The notes under the pieces are model-generated. The model worked only from the letters and a program-made list of their open reading frames with translations. It was not told the origin of the DNA and searched no databases. Positions 52,365 to 63,031 of a stretch of DNA of 64,000 nucleotides are shown here, piece by piece. The translations under genes were made by a program, and so were the position numbers. Source of the stretch: Bordetella genomosp. 9. Its GTDB lineage: Bacteria; Pseudomonadota; Gammaproteobacteria; Burkholderiales; Burkholderiaceae_B. Every line of letters starts with the position of its first letter. Position 1 is the stretch's first letter. The DNA is taken from assembly GCF_002261425.1 (NCBI RefSeq), contig NZ_NEVJ01000001.1, positions 310,001 to 374,000 on the forward strand, given 5' to 3'.

Positions 52365-52439
52365 GCCGTACCGTTATCCTTTGCCCGCGTTGCCCTGGTT
52401 CGGCGTGCCGTGGTCCGGCTCGCCGTGGCCCCGGCTGCC

Positions 52440-52712
52440 TTAGTATTTCGCCTCCAGCCTGGCGTGCTCCTGGCACCACGTACGTCCATTGACCAGGGCG
52501 GCGTCCGACCGGGGCAGGTGGATGCCGCAGTGCGCGCAGCGCACCATCTGTTCGGCCGGCACGGCCCGCCGCGTGGCGCCCGACCGGCCCTTTGTGCGCT
52601 GAGCCCCGCCGGCGGCATCGCGCGCCGCGTTGCGGGCGTTGGCGCGGGCGGCGATGCGCGCGATGGTCAGTGCCACCAGCACGACGATGATCCAGAAAAG
52701 TACCTTGCCCAC
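52440..52712 (-). CDS. PP0621-family membrane-anchored protein
   Basis: 90 aa from a GTG start at 52712. An N-terminal membrane helix (VGKVLFWIIVVLVALTIARIAAR) is followed by a short basic linker and a zinc-ribbon-like C-terminal pattern CAHCGIHLPRSDAALVNGRTWCQEHARLE, as in PP0621-type small proteins. The GTG was chosen because it places the membrane helix at the start; the open frame continues upstream without protein-like sequence. Function unknown. Confidence 0.7.
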   Translation of the reverse strand: MGKVLFWIIVVLVALTIARIAARANARNAARDAAGGAQRTKGRSGATRRAVPAEQMVRCAHCGIHLPRSDAALVNGRTWCQEHARLEAKY

Positions 52713-52713
52713 T

Positions 52714-53556
52714 TCAACCCCGATGCAATAGAACTTCCAGCACGAACCGGCTGCCGGTGTACGCCAGCAGCAGCAAGGCAAAACCCGACAACGTCCAGCG
52801 CAATGCCACGCGGCCGCGCCAGCCCTTGCGGTAACGCCCCAGCAGCAGCACGCCGAAGGTCAACCACGACAGCAGCGTAAAGACCGTCTTGTGGTCGAAC
52901 GGAAGCAGGCGCTGCGTCAGCATATACGAGGCCACCGATCCCGTGATGACGGTCAGCGTCAGCACGGCGAAGCCGATGGAGATAATGCGGAACAGCAGCC
53001 GCTCCTGCATCAGCAGCGGGGGTTGCACGTCCAGCACCTTGCCCATCAGGCTGGCGCCTTCGGCCTGTTCCAGCGGGCGATGCAGGTGGCGGTCCAGCAG
53101 GGCCATCAACATGGCTTGCACGGCGGCCACCGTCATCAGGCCATAGGCCATCAGGGCGATCACCAGATGCACGCGCAGCCAGGAATTGTTGGCGTGGGGC
53201 ACCACCTGCCCTTGCGGGAAAGCGGCCGCCAGGGCGCAGACGAAGGCCGCCGCCGGCAACAGCAGCAGCAGCAGGCCGTCGATGCGGATGACCAGGCTTT
53301 CCAGCCAGAAAATCAACATGCCCAGCCAGATGGCCGCGGACAGGGCCAGGGCCCAGCCGATGAACAGATAGGGGCCGCCCAACAGGGATTGGTAGAGCGC
53401 CACGCCCTGCAGGACGAGGGCGCCCACCAGGCAGGTCCTGGCGACGCGACCCGCGTGCTGGATGCCATCCGCCCCGCCCAGGCGGCGCCAAAGTGACGCG
53501 CCGAGCACCGCGTACGCCAGCGCGGCGACCGCGTGAAATACAATGCCAAATGACAT
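52714..53556 (-). CDS. CcsA/YpjD-like cytochrome c assembly protein
   Basis: 280 aa with about eight membrane segments and the family stretch VPHANNSWLRVHLVIALMAYGLMTVAAVQAMLMALLDR (about 122-160), with the conserved HANNSWLRVH region thought to handle heme. These inner-membrane proteins work in cytochrome c maturation or heme export. The gene is divergent from ffh with a 133-bp gap, an order seen in many beta-proteobacteria. It ends 1 nt before the GTG of the PP0621-like gene. Confidence 0.82.
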   Translation of the reverse strand: MSFGIVFHAVAALAYAVLGASLWRRLGGADGIQHAGRVARTCLVGALVLQGVALYQSLLGGPYLFIGWALALSAAIWLGMLIFWLESLVIRIDGLLLLLLPAAAFVCALAAAFPQGQVVPHANNSWLRVHLVIALMAYGLMTVAAVQAMLMALLDRHLHRPLEQAEGASLMGKVLDVQPPLLMQERLLFRIISIGFAVLTLTVITGSVASYMLTQRLLPFDHKTVFTLLSWLTFGVLLLGRYRKGWRGRVALRWTLSGFALLLLAYTGSRFVLEVLLHRG

Positions 53557-53689
53557 AGGAACCGTTGTTGTTCTCGATGGGGCCCGCGCGCGGGTAATCC
53601 GGCGGGTTTTGCCGGTACCACGTGCGTCGGCGCGATACGCGCCGTGCCGGGCCCCTGCCAGCCGAATAGTTTAAGCGGAAACGCATCTC

Positions 53690-55099
53690 ATGCTCGACAA
53701 CCTTACTCAACGCCTGTCGCGCGTCGTCAAGACGCTGCGCGGCGAAGCTCGCCTGACCGAAGCCAATACCCAGGAGATGCTGCGCGAAGTGCGCATGGCC
53801 CTGCTGGAAGCCGACGTCGCCTTGCCCGTGGTGCGCGAATTCGTCGCCCGCGTCAAGGAAAAGGCCCTCGGCGAAGAAGTCGCTTCCAGCCTCAGCCCCG
53901 GGCAGGCGCTGGTCGGCATCGTCCACAAGGAACTGACCGCCCTGATGGGGGGCGACCTGGGCGCGGAAGCCGGCGAACTCTCGCTGGCGGTGCAGCCGCC
54001 CGCGGTCATCCTGATGGCCGGCCTGCAGGGCGCGGGTAAAACCACGACCACCGGCAAGCTGGCGCGCTGGCTGTCCGAAGGCAACCACGTCCAGAACGGC
54101 CGCAAGACGGGCAAGAAGAAAGTGCTGGTGGTCAGCGCCGACGTCTACCGTCCCGCCGCCATCGAGCAGCTGAAAACCGTGGCCGGCCAGGTGGGCGTCG
54201 ATTTCCTGCCCTCCGACCCCAGCCAGAAGCCGGAAGACATTGCCCGCAACGCCGTCGATCACGCGCGCCGCTATCACTACGATGTGCTGATCGTCGACAC
54301 CGCCGGCCGCCTGGGCATCGACGAGGCCATGATGCGCGAGATCCGCGCCTTGTATGACCTGGTCAATCCCGTCGAAACCCTGTTCGTGGTCGACGCCATG
54401 CAGGGCCAGGACGCGGTCAATACCGCGCGCGCCTTTGCCGACGCGCTGCCGCTGACGGGCGTGGTCCTGACCAAGCTGGACGGCGACGCACGCGGCGGCG
54501 CGGCCTTGTCGGTGCGGCATGTCACCGGCAAGCCGCTGAAGTTCGTCGGCGTATCGGAAAAGCTGGATGGCCTGGAAGCCTTCTATCCTGACCGCATGGC
54601 CCAGCGCGTACTGGGCATGGGCGACATCGTGTCGCTGGTGGAGCAGGCGCAGCGCAATATCGACATCGCGGAAGCGCAGAAGCTGGCGACCAAGCTCAAG
54701 TCCGGCAATCGCTTCGACTTGAACGATTTCCGCGAGCAACTAGGCCAGGTCAAGAAAATGGGCGACATGGGCTCGCTGCTGGAAAAGCTGCCCGCCCAGT
54801 TCCAGCAGGCCGCCGGCCAGCTGCAGAGCGGCCAGGCCGACAAGCAGCTGCGCCGCACGGAAGGCATCCTGAATTCCATGACGCCGGCCGAACGCGCCAA
54901 GCCTGAACTCATCAAGGCCGCGCGCAAGCGGCGTATCGCCGCGGGCGCCGGTGTGCCCGTGCAGGAGGTCAACCGCCTGCTGGCCCAGTTCGAGCAGATG
55001 CAGGGCATGATGAAGCAGATGAAGAAGGGCGGCATGGCCAAGATGATGCGCGCCATGGGCGGGATCAAGGGCCTGGGCCGTTTCGGCGGCATGCGCTGA
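53690..55099 (+). CDS. ffh: Signal recognition particle protein Ffh
   Basis: 469 aa. NG domain with G1 GLQGAGKT (111-118), ADVYRPAA, DTAGRLGID and TKLDGDARGGAAL; C-terminal methionine-rich M domain (MTPAERAKPELI ... MQGMMKQMKKGGMAKMMRAMGG). It binds signal peptides of membrane proteins with 4.5S RNA and delivers them to FtsY. Complete and typical. Confidence 0.97.
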   Translation: MLDNLTQRLSRVVKTLRGEARLTEANTQEMLREVRMALLEADVALPVVREFVARVKEKALGEEVASSLSPGQALVGIVHKELTALMGGDLGAEAGELSLAVQPPAVILMAGLQGAGKTTTTGKLARWLSEGNHVQNGRKTGKKKVLVVSADVYRPAAIEQLKTVAGQVGVDFLPSDPSQKPEDIARNAVDHARRYHYDVLIVDTAGRLGIDEAMMREIRALYDLVNPVETLFVVDAMQGQDAVNTARAFADALPLTGVVLTKLDGDARGGAALSVRHVTGKPLKFVGVSEKLDGLEAFYPDRMAQRVLGMGDIVSLVEQAQRNIDIAEAQKLATKLKSGNRFDLNDFREQLGQVKKMGDMGSLLEKLPAQFQQAAGQLQSGQADKQLRRTEGILNSMTPAERAKPELIKAARKRRIAAGAGVPVQEVNRLLAQFEQMQGMMKQMKKGGMAKMMRAMGGIKGLGRFGGMR

Positions 55100-55105
55100 T
55101 CGACC

Positions 55106-55134
55106 AAAAAAAAACGGCCAGTCTTGACTGGCCG
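55106..55134 (-). terminator. Intrinsic terminator of the trmB-pip-thiS strand
   Basis: CGGCCAGTC (55115-55123) and GACTGGCCG (55126-55134) form a 9-bp stem with a 2-nt loop (or 8 bp with a 4-nt loop). Nine A residues on the plus strand (55106-55114) become a U-tract for transcripts read leftward from thiS. It lies just after ffh, so it separates the two converging genes. Confidence 0.8.
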
Positions 55135-55307
55135 ATGTGCCGGAGCGGGAGGGGAAAAGTCCGCGCCGGTGATTCCCATCGAACCCGCTGCGGAAGTTCA
55201 ATGGCGAGTCCATTATGCGTACGGCTTAGGCCTTGCGCCGTCAATCAGTTGTAACTGGTTGCGTATCCGATGTGCGCGATTGCGCGGTGCCGTAACAGTG
55301 GTCCGCG

Positions 55308-55511
55308 TCAGCCGCCGCCCACTGCGACAACGATCTCCAGCTTGTCGTTTTGTTGCAGACGTGTCTCAGCGTGCTGACTTTTAGGAACAATTTCGCCATT
55401 TTTTTCGACGGCCACGCGTTTGCCCACGTAGCCCAGCAGTTCCAGGAGGCCCAGCACCGTCGTATCGGGGGCGACCTGCCGGGGCTCGCCATTCAGTTGG
55501 ATATTCATCAT
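55308..55511 (-). CDS. thiS: ThiS sulfur carrier protein
   Basis: 67 aa with the ubiquitin-like fold pattern MMNIQLNGEPRQVAPDTTVLGLLELLGY, VAVEKNGEIVPKS and the required Gly-Gly C-terminus (VAVGGG). It carries sulfur to the thiazole synthase ThiG in thiamine synthesis. No thiG gene follows in the window: its downstream neighbour is the ffh terminator and its upstream neighbour is a prolyl aminopeptidase. Confidence 0.9.
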   Translation of the reverse strand: MMNIQLNGEPRQVAPDTTVLGLLELLGYVGKRVAVEKNGEIVPKSQHAETRLQQNDKLEIVVAVGGG

Positions 55512-55546
55512 GGTGGTCTGTCGCGTGTCGCGGGAGGGCCGCCTGT

Positions 55547-56497
<951 letters not shown>

Positions 56498-57289
56498 TCA
56501 GGCGGCTCGCTTGAACATGAGGTCCCATACCCCGTGGCCCAGGCGCAGGCCGCGGGTTTCGAACTTGGTCTGCGGACGGAATTCAGGACGGGGCGCGTAG
56601 CAGTCCGCGGTATTGCGCAACTGCGGCTCGGCGCTCAACACTTCGAGCATCTGCTGCGCGTAGTGTTCCCAGTCCGTGGCGCAATGCACGTAGCCGCCCG
56701 GCTTGACCCGGCTGGCCAGCAAGGCGACGAAGGGCGGCTGGATCAGGCGCCGTTTGTGGTGGCGCTTCTTGGGCCATGGGTCGGGAAAATAGATGTGCAC
56801 GCCGTCCAGCGAGTTGGGCGCGATCATGTCGCGCAGCACTTCCACCGCGTCGTGCTGGATGATGCGCACGTTACGCAGGCCGGAGGCCTCGATGCGCTTT
56901 AGCATGGAGCCGACACCGGCGTTGAAGACCTCCACGCCCAGGAAGTTGTCACCCGGCCGATCCAGGGCGATGCGTTCGGTGGTCTCACCCATGCCGAAGC
57001 CGATTTCCAGGATGGTGGGCGCGGTCCGGCCGAAAACGCTGGCGGGATCCAGGATGCGTGCGGCGTAGGGGATGGACCACTGCGCCAGCAGGCGCTCCAG
57101 GGCGTCGCGCTGGCCTTGCGTGATGTGGCCGCGGCGATGGACGAAACTGCGGATATGGGTGGCGCCGGGACCATCCGGCGCATGCTGGCCGGACGCCGGC
57201 GCAGCCTCGGTCGCCGGCGACCGGGCGGACGGTGAAACAGGAGACGGAGCGGGAGGCTCGCCGTCTTCGGGGATCGTATCGGTATTCAT
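56498..57289 (-). CDS. trmB: tRNA (guanine-N7-)-methyltransferase
   Basis: 263 aa from ATG 57289. The SAM-binding motif [41 protein letters not shown] and [20 protein letters not shown] are diagnostic for TrmB. An N-terminal about 50 aa extension rich in Pro/Ala/Ser ([23 protein letters not shown]) is not part of the core. It makes m7G46 in tRNAs. The start was placed at MNTDTIPED; frames further upstream are not supported. A decayed copy of its 5' end follows upstream. Confidence 0.92.
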   Translation of the reverse strand: MNTDTIPEDGEPPAPSPVSPSARSPATEAAPASGQHAPDGPGATHIRSFVHRRGHITQGQRDALERLLAQWSIPYAARILDPASVFGRTAPTILEIGFGMGETTERIALDRPGDNFLGVEVFNAGVGSMLKRIEASGLRNVRIIQHDAVEVLRDMIAPNSLDGVHIYFPDPWPKKRHHKRRLIQPPFVALLASRVKPGGYVHCATDWEHYAQQMLEVLSAEPQLRNTADCYAPRPEFRPQTKFETRGLRLGHGVWDLMFKRAA

Positions 57290-57310
57290 AGCGCGCCATT
57301 GTAGTAGGGC

Positions 57311-57417
57311 CGGGAACCGAACCGCGGCGGGGTCCAGGGTACGGGGGCGTACGGAATGGACCATTGGGCCAGCGGGCGTTCCAGGGCTTCGCGCTGGCGG
57401 GAGCGGTATTCATAGCG
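57311..57417 (-). pseudogene. Decayed partial copy of the trmB 5' end
   Basis: 57349-57398 aligns with 57063-57113 inside trmB (about 44 of 51 bases identical). In the trmB-like frame it reads [16 protein letters not shown], against [16 protein letters not shown] in TrmB. A GGTATTCATAGCG start-codon region like the real one (57281-57293) lies at its 5' side (57405-57417). The intervening N-terminal coding part is deleted, so this is an internally deleted tandem duplicate. Confidence 0.6.
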
Positions 57418-57449
57418 CCATTCAAGTGCGGCGAGGCTCCTGGAGAAGG

Positions 57450-57656
57450 CTAGGGCTGTCGCTTGAGCTTGGCGGCCTGCTCTTGATTCAGGCGGGCCGC
57501 CTCATCCCTGGCGTAATCGGCCTCCCCGGCCTCGTAGGGGCCTTCGTACGAGCAGCTGTTCCACCAGTGGCAGGAACTGGCGCGTTTGGGCGCGGCCGGG
57601 CCGCAGGCGGACAGCAATATCAAGAGGGAGGAAGCCAGTACGAAGCGTGTGAGCAT
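57450..57656 (-). CDS. Small lipoprotein (68 aa)
   Basis: MLTRFVLASSLLILLSACGP has a clear signal peptide and lipobox (LLSAC). The mature part is short and helical (EAGEADYARDEAARLNQEQAAKLKRQP) with a CHWWNSC pair of cysteines. It is probably anchored to the outer membrane; the role is unknown. It lies between the trmB remnant and tRNA-Gly. Confidence 0.72.
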   Translation of the reverse strand: MLTRFVLASSLLILLSACGPAAPKRASSCHWWNSCSYEGPYEAGEADYARDEAARLNQEQAAKLKRQP

Positions 57657-57878
57657 ATTGCGGAATTATCGGTTTGCTTTGAGTCGAACCGCAAAGATTG
57701 TCAGCTATCGCCCCCAGGGTCAACGCGTGCTGCGTAACCGGATCCTGGCCGGCGCCGAGCCACGATACGCACGCACGCTACCGATTCCGTGGGCCAGGAA
57801 GCGTTCTGATCCGAGTACATCGGCCAATGTATAATCGCGCTTCCTGCTGGCGGCAAGCTATGCCGGCACGGCACCCGG

Positions 57879-57952
57879 GCGGGTGTAGTTCAATGGTAGA
57901 ACGGCGGCTTCCCAAGCCTCAAGCGTGGGTTCGATTCCCATCACCCGCTCCA
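57879..57952 (+). tRNA. tRNA-Gly (anticodon CCC)
   Basis: GCGGGTGTAGTTCAATGG at the start, acceptor stem GCGGGTG/CACCCGC, anticodon loop TTCCCAA (CCC) and T arm GGTTCGATTCC. The 3' CCA is encoded (57950-57952). Complete cloverleaf, no inserted element. Confidence 0.93.
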
Positions 57953-58020
57953 AGTAGATCCTCTTTCGGCTTGGTAAGTGCAAATCAAGTCCATCCCGGC
58001 ATCACGGCAGCGCCCCCTGC

Positions 58021-59076
58021 ATGCAAGACGATCTTTTCAGAGATGCGCCTCTCCAGCCGCCGGCCGATTCCTCGAACCGTACGGCCTCTCGTGAAATTCC
58101 GGAGGTTTCCGCCCTCCGCGGCATGGCCATGGTGCTTCCGGCTCCCGCGGGCCAAGCGTGGAGCGCGCTCGCGAGCCAGCTTCCGGCGCAGTTGCGTTTT
58201 GGCGTATCCACTTGGTCGTATCCGGGCTGGGAAGGGCTGGTCTGGGATGGCGAATACGATTCGAGCACGCTGTCGAAGCATGGGCTTGGCGCCTACCATC
58301 AGCATCCGCTTTTGCGCACGGTTTGCGTGGATCGCACGTTCTGGCGGCCGTTGACGGCAAACCAGTATGGCGCTTATGCGGGGCAGGTCCATGACGACTT
58401 CCGTTTCGTCGTCAAATGTCCCGCCAGCATTACCGATGCGCAGGTGCGTGGCGAAGAAGGCAGGACGCGTCAGGCCAATCCGGTTTTTCTCGATCCGTCG
58501 CTGGCCATCCACGAATTCGTGCGGCCGGCGCTGGAAGGCCTGGGCGCCAAGCTTGGCGTCCTGGTGTTCCAGCTGAGCCCCCTGCCGTGGGGGTGGCTGA
58601 GTCGTCCCGCGGCGCTGTTCGAGAAGCTGGGCCGCATGCTGGCGGCTGTCCGGGAGGCCTTGTCCGCGCATGGCGCCGTGATCGTCGCGGTGGAAGTGCG
58701 GGATCCCGAACTGCTGGGCCAGGCGCTGGTGGATACGCTCAAGGCGCATGGCGCAACGTTCTGCCTGGGCTTGCACGGCAAGATGCCGCCGATCGAAGAG
58801 CAGCTGCCGCTGCTGCGCGCGTTATGGCCGGGACCGCTGGTCTGCCGGTGGAATCTGAACCGCATCTTCGGCGCATATGGTTATGCCGACGCGCAGAAAA
58901 AGCACGATCCGTTCAATGCCATACTCAGCGAGGATCTCTCGACGCGCACGGTGCTCGCGCGCACGATACGCGGGATCACGGGTGCGGGCCAACCGGCCTA
59001 CGTGACGGTCAGCAACGATGCCGAGGGCTGCGCGCCGTTGTCCATCCAGAGGCTGGCCCAGGCCGTTGCGGGGTAG
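58021..59076 (+). CDS. DUF72 (YecE-like) protein
   Basis: 351 aa. The DUF72 TIM-barrel signature starts at LRFGVSTWSYPGWEGLVW (about 58-75) and includes FRFVVKCPASITD and LVFQLSPLPWG. An N-terminal about 55 aa extension is unusual for the family. The function is not established; a hydrolase/nuclease-like barrel is suggested for relatives. It follows the tRNA-Gly by 68 bp. Confidence 0.85.
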   Translation: MQDDLFRDAPLQPPADSSNRTASREIPEVSALRGMAMVLPAPAGQAWSALASQLPAQLRFGVSTWSYPGWEGLVWDGEYDSSTLSKHGLGAYHQHPLLRTVCVDRTFWRPLTANQYGAYAGQVHDDFRFVVKCPASITDAQVRGEEGRTRQANPVFLDPSLAIHEFVRPALEGLGAKLGVLVFQLSPLPWGWLSRPAALFEKLGRMLAAVREALSAHGAVIVAVEVRDPELLGQALVDTLKAHGATFCLGLHGKMPPIEEQLPLLRALWPGPLVCRWNLNRIFGAYGYADAQKKHDPFNAILSEDLSTRTVLARTIRGITGAGQPAYVTVSNDAEGCAPLSIQRLAQAVAG

Positions 59077-59099
59077 GGCTTATCCGCCGCGGCTTGATT

Positions 59100-59140
59100 C
59101 AGACTGTCGTTTTTCAGACTGTCGTTTTTCAGGCTATCGG
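59100..59140. repeat. Short tandem repeat (15-bp unit)
   Basis: CAGACTGTCGTTTTT occurs at 59100-59114 and again at 59115-59129, followed by the partial, diverged unit CAGGCTATCGG. It lies in the gap after the DUF72 gene. Copy number probably varies by slippage. Confidence 0.6.
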
Positions 59141-59297
59141 TTCCCGCAGCCCCGACGGAATGCGTACGATTCGTGAACCGCCGCTTCACTCGCCGGGACG
59201 CCAAGCGGCACCGGGATATGATGGGCCGATGCGGCACCCCTGAGGCTGGAGCAAGCAATCGGACGCCCGCCGCGCATATCCTGACCCGGAGGCTTTC

Positions 59298-59624
59298 ATG
59301 TGTGGGCTGTGCGGTGTTTTGGCTGGACAAATGCACTGGACCGAAGGCCGGTCCATGGCAGAGGCCCCCGCTGGCGCGGCCCGTCGGGAGCGCCTGGCCC
59401 GTGCGGCCTTCCTGAACCGGCTGTTGGCGGCCTATGCCTGTTCCGTGTCCGACTGGCAGGGCTCGGCTTATGTGTTGTCCAGCCGCACGGGCAAGACCGA
59501 GATCGTCAACGACCTTGGTGAGATCTGGCAGAAGGTCGAAGCCATGACCGGCGTGCGGCCGGATCCACTCACGCTGCGCTTCACGGACGCCGGCGTCGCC
59601 TATGCCTCGGCTGACCACGGCTGA
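59298..59624 (+). CDS. Small hypothetical partner of CobW
   Basis: 108 aa: MCGLCGVLAGQMHWTEGRSM followed by helical AARRERLARAAFLNRLLAAYACSVSDWQGSAYVLSSRTGKTEIVNDLGEIWQKVEAMTG. The first residues, with Cys2, resemble the start of class II glutamine amidotransferases, but the protein is far too short for one. It ends 2 nt before cobW, so the two are co-translated. The cysteines could be metal ligands handed to the GTPase. Confidence 0.6.
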   Translation: MCGLCGVLAGQMHWTEGRSMAEAPAGAARRERLARAAFLNRLLAAYACSVSDWQGSAYVLSSRTGKTEIVNDLGEIWQKVEAMTGVRPDPLTLRFTDAGVAYASADHG

Positions 59625-59626
59625 CC

Positions 59627-60727
59627 ATGGCTGACATCGATGTCCCCGCCGATCCGCGCATTCCGGTCAACGTGCTCACCGGCTTCCTGGGCAGCGGCAA
59701 GACCACGCTGTTGCGTCGGCTGCTGGCGTCCGCGGACCTGGCGCACACCGCGGTCGTCGTCAACGAACTGGGCGAGATCGGTATCGACCATCATCTGATC
59801 GACCAGGTCGATGAAGAGGTGGTGCTGTTGCGCAATGGCTGCCTGTGCTGCGGCGTGCGGGGCGACCTGTCTACGGCGCTGACGGGCCTGATGGAGCGCG
59901 ATCGCCGCGCCGGCGCGTCGGGCACGGCGCCGGGCATACGGCGTGTCGTGATCGAAACCACGGGCCTGGCCGACCCCGTGCCGGTGCTCAATACCCTGGC
60001 GCTGGACCCCATGCTGCGCCACCAGTTCCGTCCCGGCGCGGTCGTGACGACGGTCGATGCCGTGCACGGCATGCTCCAGCTGCGGGAACATCCCGAATCG
60101 GTGCGTCAGGCAGCGGTGGCGGACCGCATCGTCATGACCAAGACCGATCTGGCCAGCGCCGCCGCCGTCGAGGCGCTCGCGCATGAACTGCGAGGCCTGA
60201 ATTCGGCGGCCCCGCTGTTGATGTCCAACGGCGATCTGGATCCGGCGCGATTGTTGTTGGATCGGGATGTGTTTTCGGTGGATCGCCTGAACGAGGTTCG
60301 CGCGTGGTTTGCTCCGCCGCGGGAAGGCCCCGGGGTCGGCCAATATCACGGCATGGCGCGCACGTCGCCGGCGCTCGGGCCCTTTCATTCGGCGGTGAGT
60401 ACGGCTTCGCTGGTGTACGCACCTGCGCTGGACTGGGTCGTCGCGGGCGCCTGGCTCAGCATGCTGGTGCATCGCTATGGCGACACCTTGTTGCGCTTGA
60501 AGGGCATCCTGAATATCGCGGGTTCGGATCGTCCCACGGTGGTGCACGGCGTGCGCCACCTGATCCACGCCCCGATGCACCTGGACGCTTGGCCCGACGA
60601 CGATCGGCGTTCCAGGCTGGTATTGATCGGTACCCTGCCGTCACAGGCCGCGCTGCAGGCATCCCTGGAGCGGTTCGCGCGCCAGGGCCGGGCGGCGGAT
60701 GCCGGGCCCGGACATCAACCCGTATAG
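59627..60727 (+). CDS. CobW/COG0523 metallochaperone GTPase
   Basis: 366 aa. G1 GFLGSGKTT (19-27), the metal site [11 protein letters not shown] (71-81), [11 protein letters not shown], and TKTDLA (G4) define a COG0523/CobW P-loop GTPase; a C-terminal CobW domain follows ([14 protein letters not shown] ... GVRHLIHAP). Members deliver Zn or Co to enzymes. The upstream 108-aa protein is in the same operon. Which metal is used cannot be read from sequence. Confidence 0.88.
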   Translation: MADIDVPADPRIPVNVLTGFLGSGKTTLLRRLLASADLAHTAVVVNELGEIGIDHHLIDQVDEEVVLLRNGCLCCGVRGDLSTALTGLMERDRRAGASGTAPGIRRVVIETTGLADPVPVLNTLALDPMLRHQFRPGAVVTTVDAVHGMLQLREHPESVRQAAVADRIVMTKTDLASAAAVEALAHELRGLNSAAPLLMSNGDLDPARLLLDRDVFSVDRLNEVRAWFAPPREGPGVGQYHGMARTSPALGPFHSAVSTASLVYAPALDWVVAGAWLSMLVHRYGDTLLRLKGILNIAGSDRPTVVHGVRHLIHAPMHLDAWPDDDRRSRLVLIGTLPSQAALQASLERFARQGRAADAGPGHQPV

Positions 60728-61596
60728 GGGAAACGCCGGTCGTAGTCGTCGGCCATGTCGGACATGGTGACGAAGCGCACGCCTGGATGCGAACGCATAT
60801 AGGCATATAGCCGCTCCAGCATCAACAGGACTTGCGGCCGGCCGGAGACGTCCGGATGGATGGTGATGGGAAACACGGCGTAGTCGTACTCGCGGTACAC
60901 CCAGTCGAATTGATCGCGCCACATCTGCTCGATGTCGCGCGGATTGACGAAGCCATGGCTGTTGGGCGATTTCTTGATGAACATCATGGGGGGCAGGTCG
61001 TCCAGATACCAGTTCGCTGGAATCTCGATGAGCGGACTCGCGCGGCCACGCACCAGCGGCTTCATCCAGGACGCCGCGTCGCGCGTGTAATCGATCTTGG
61101 TCCAGCTGTCGCCCACGCGCACGCGGTACGGCTGGAAGTCGTGATGCATGAGGCTATGGTCGTACTTGATGCCTTTCTTCAGCAGCAATTCGTTGGTGAC
61201 GCTGCTGAACTCCCACCAGGGCGCCACGTAGCCCACCGGTGCGCGGCCCGTGAACTCCGATACCAGCGCGATACATTTGTCGAGTACGTCTTCCTCCTGG
61301 CGCGGCGTCATCGCGATCGGGTTCTCGTGCGAATAGCCGTGTATGCCGATCTCGTGTCCGGCCTGCGCCACCGCCCGGATCTGGTCCGGAAAGCTCTCGA
61401 TGGAATGGCCGGGCACGAACCACGTCGTCTTGATGCCGAAGCGTTCGAAGAGCTGCAAGAGCCGCGGGACGCCGACTTCGCCGGCGAACATGCCGCGCGA
61501 GATATCGTCGGGCGAATCCTCGCCCCCGTAGGAGCCCAGCCATCCCGCGACGGCGTCCACGTCGATGCCGAATCCACACAGTATTTCTTTTGCCAT
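60715..61596 (-). CDS. Polysaccharide deacetylase-like (NodB-fold) hydrolase
   Basis: 293 aa from ATG 61596 (AAGGAG 9 nt upstream, with a TTG in between). [10 protein letters not shown] (metal/catalytic Asp), [13 protein letters not shown] and [15 protein letters not shown] (HxxxxH zinc pair) match the PuuE/HpPgdA type that acts on small amides or purine intermediates as well as on peptidoglycan. It converges with cobW, overlapping its end by 13 nt. The neighbouring amidase and isochorismatase suggest a catabolic role. Confidence 0.8.
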   Translation of the reverse strand: MAKEILCGFGIDVDAVAGWLGSYGGEDSPDDISRGMFAGEVGVPRLLQLFERFGIKTTWFVPGHSIESFPDQIRAVAQAGHEIGIHGYSHENPIAMTPRQEEDVLDKCIALVSEFTGRAPVGYVAPWWEFSSVTNELLLKKGIKYDHSLMHHDFQPYRVRVGDSWTKIDYTRDAASWMKPLVRGRASPLIEIPANWYLDDLPPMMFIKKSPNSHGFVNPRDIEQMWRDQFDWVYREYDYAVFPITIHPDVSGRPQVLLMLERLYAYMRSHPGVRFVTMSDMADDYDRRFPYTG

Positions 61597-61630
61597 GCTG
61601 GTCAACTCCTTTTCGAGACGAGGGGGCCGG

Positions 61631-63031
61631 CTACTTCAATGCCGCTTCCAGCGCGCGGGCGCGCGCCAGCAGGGCGGACTCGCCGCCGGCGGCGGCGTGG
61701 AACATGATGCCGGTGGGCATGCCCGCCGCGCCGGGCTCGCCCGGCAGCGTCAGTCCGCACAGGTCCAGCAGATTCCCGACGCTGGTGTTGCGTATGGTGC
61801 GCAGGTTGATTGCCGTGAACGACGCGAGGTCGGCTTGCAGGTCTTTCAATGGCGGCGCCACATGCGGCACCGTCGGCATGACCAGCAAAGTATCTTCCCC
61901 CAGGCTGGCCGCGAGCGTTCGCGCCAGCGCGGCGCGTCCCCGCTGCAGCGCGTCCACATCGGCCTCGCTCATCGACTTGCCGGCCAGGATGCGGCGGGCC
62001 ACGAAGGGGTCCATGGCCGTGTGGCGGGGGGAGTCGAGCACGGCGCGATGCGCCGCGTAGGCTTCGGCGGACGCGAGCGCGCCATGCCTCTCCACGAGCG
62101 CGCGGGCGGCATCGAGTTCCGGTATCTGACGCCGGCTTATCCGCGCGCCGGCATCGCGCAGGCGTTCGATGGCGTGTTCGAAGCTGGCGGCGACAGCGGG
62201 TTCCAGTTCGCCGAGCGCGGCATCGTCGGGCACCAGCATCGTCAGGCCCGACAGCGCATCATCTGCGGCCACGGGCGTCGCTTCGATGGCGGCGCCGCGC
62301 AGCATCGCGTCCATGCCCTGGCAGTCCACCGCATGCCGCACGAAAAAGCCCACGGTATCGAGGCTGGCCGACAACGGGAAAACGCCGCCCATGTCGTAGC
62401 GGCCCGGCGCCGGCTTGAAGCCGACAAGGCCATTGAAAGCGGCCGGCGTGCGCACCGATCCGCCGGTGTCCGTCCCGATGGCCGCTGGCGCGAGCCCGGC
62501 CGCGACCGCCACGGCCGATCCCGATGATGATCCCCCCGGCGCGCGCGGCTGGTCCATCGCGCGCGGATTGCGCGGCGTGCCGTAGTGGGGATTCAACCCC
62601 AGCGCCGTATACGCGAACTCCGACAGGTTGGTCTTGCCCAGGGTCACCATGCCCGCCGCGTGCGCGTGCGCAGCCACGATGGCGTCACGCTGCGCGGGCG
62701 GCTCGTCGCGGCGCAAGGCGGATCCCGCCGTCGTGGCGGTGCCGGCCACGTCGATATTGTCCTTCCATGCGAGCGGCACGCCATCCCATGCGCCGGCGGG
62801 CTTGCCGGCGCGCCAGCGCGCCGCGCTGCGTTCGGCCTGCTCGCGCGCGAGATCGGCGGTGACGGCGATGAACACCGCCGGGTCCGGGTGGGCACGGATA
62901 CGATCGATGAAGTGGTCCGCCAGGTCGCGCGCATCCAGCTCGCGCACGCGCAACCGACGGGCGAGTTCGGTCAGCGGCAGGTCATGCAGCGGCTGCGTGC
63001 TGTCGATGGACATTTCGTCGCGCGCCGGCAT
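61631..63031 (-). CDS. Amidase signature family enzyme
   Basis: About 466 aa. The amidase signature is complete: [16 protein letters not shown] (first Lys), [44 protein letters not shown] (the two catalytic Ser), and a full C-terminal region. Substrate cannot be read out. The start at 63031 forms a TGATG junction with the isochorismatase stop; ATG 63013 is the alternative. Confidence 0.85.
   Translation of the reverse strand: MPARDEMSIDSTQPLHDLPLTELARRLRVRELDARDLADHFIDRIRAHPDPAVFIAVTADLAREQAERSAARWRAGKPAGAWDGVPLAWKDNIDVAGTATTAGSALRRDEPPAQRDAIVAAHAHAAGMVTLGKTNLSEFAYTALGLNPHYGTPRNPRAMDQPRAPGGSSSGSAVAVAAGLAPAAIGTDTGGSVRTPAAFNGLVGFKPAPGRYDMGGVFPLSASLDTVGFFVRHAVDCQGMDAMLRGAAIEATPVAADDALSGLTMLVPDDAALGELEPAVAASFEHAIERLRDAGARISRRQIPELDAARALVERHGALASAEAYAAHRAVLDSPRHTAMDPFVARRILAGKSMSEADVDALQRGRAALARTLAASLGEDTLLVMPTVPHVAPPLKDLQADLASFTAINLRTIRNTSVGNLLDLCGLTLPGEPGAAGMPTGIMFHAAAGGESALLARARALEAALK

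Noticed and set aside
59200..59297. Cobalamin riboswitch or Zur box upstream of the cobW operon
   Set aside because: No B12-box-like or Zur-like sequence could be recognised.
59600..60580. 326-codon minus-strand frame
   Set aside because: Antisense to cobW, whose GTPase motifs are complete.
61565..62527. 320-codon plus-strand frame
   Set aside because: Antisense to the amidase; the sequence is Arg/Gly-rich and lacks protein-like pattern.
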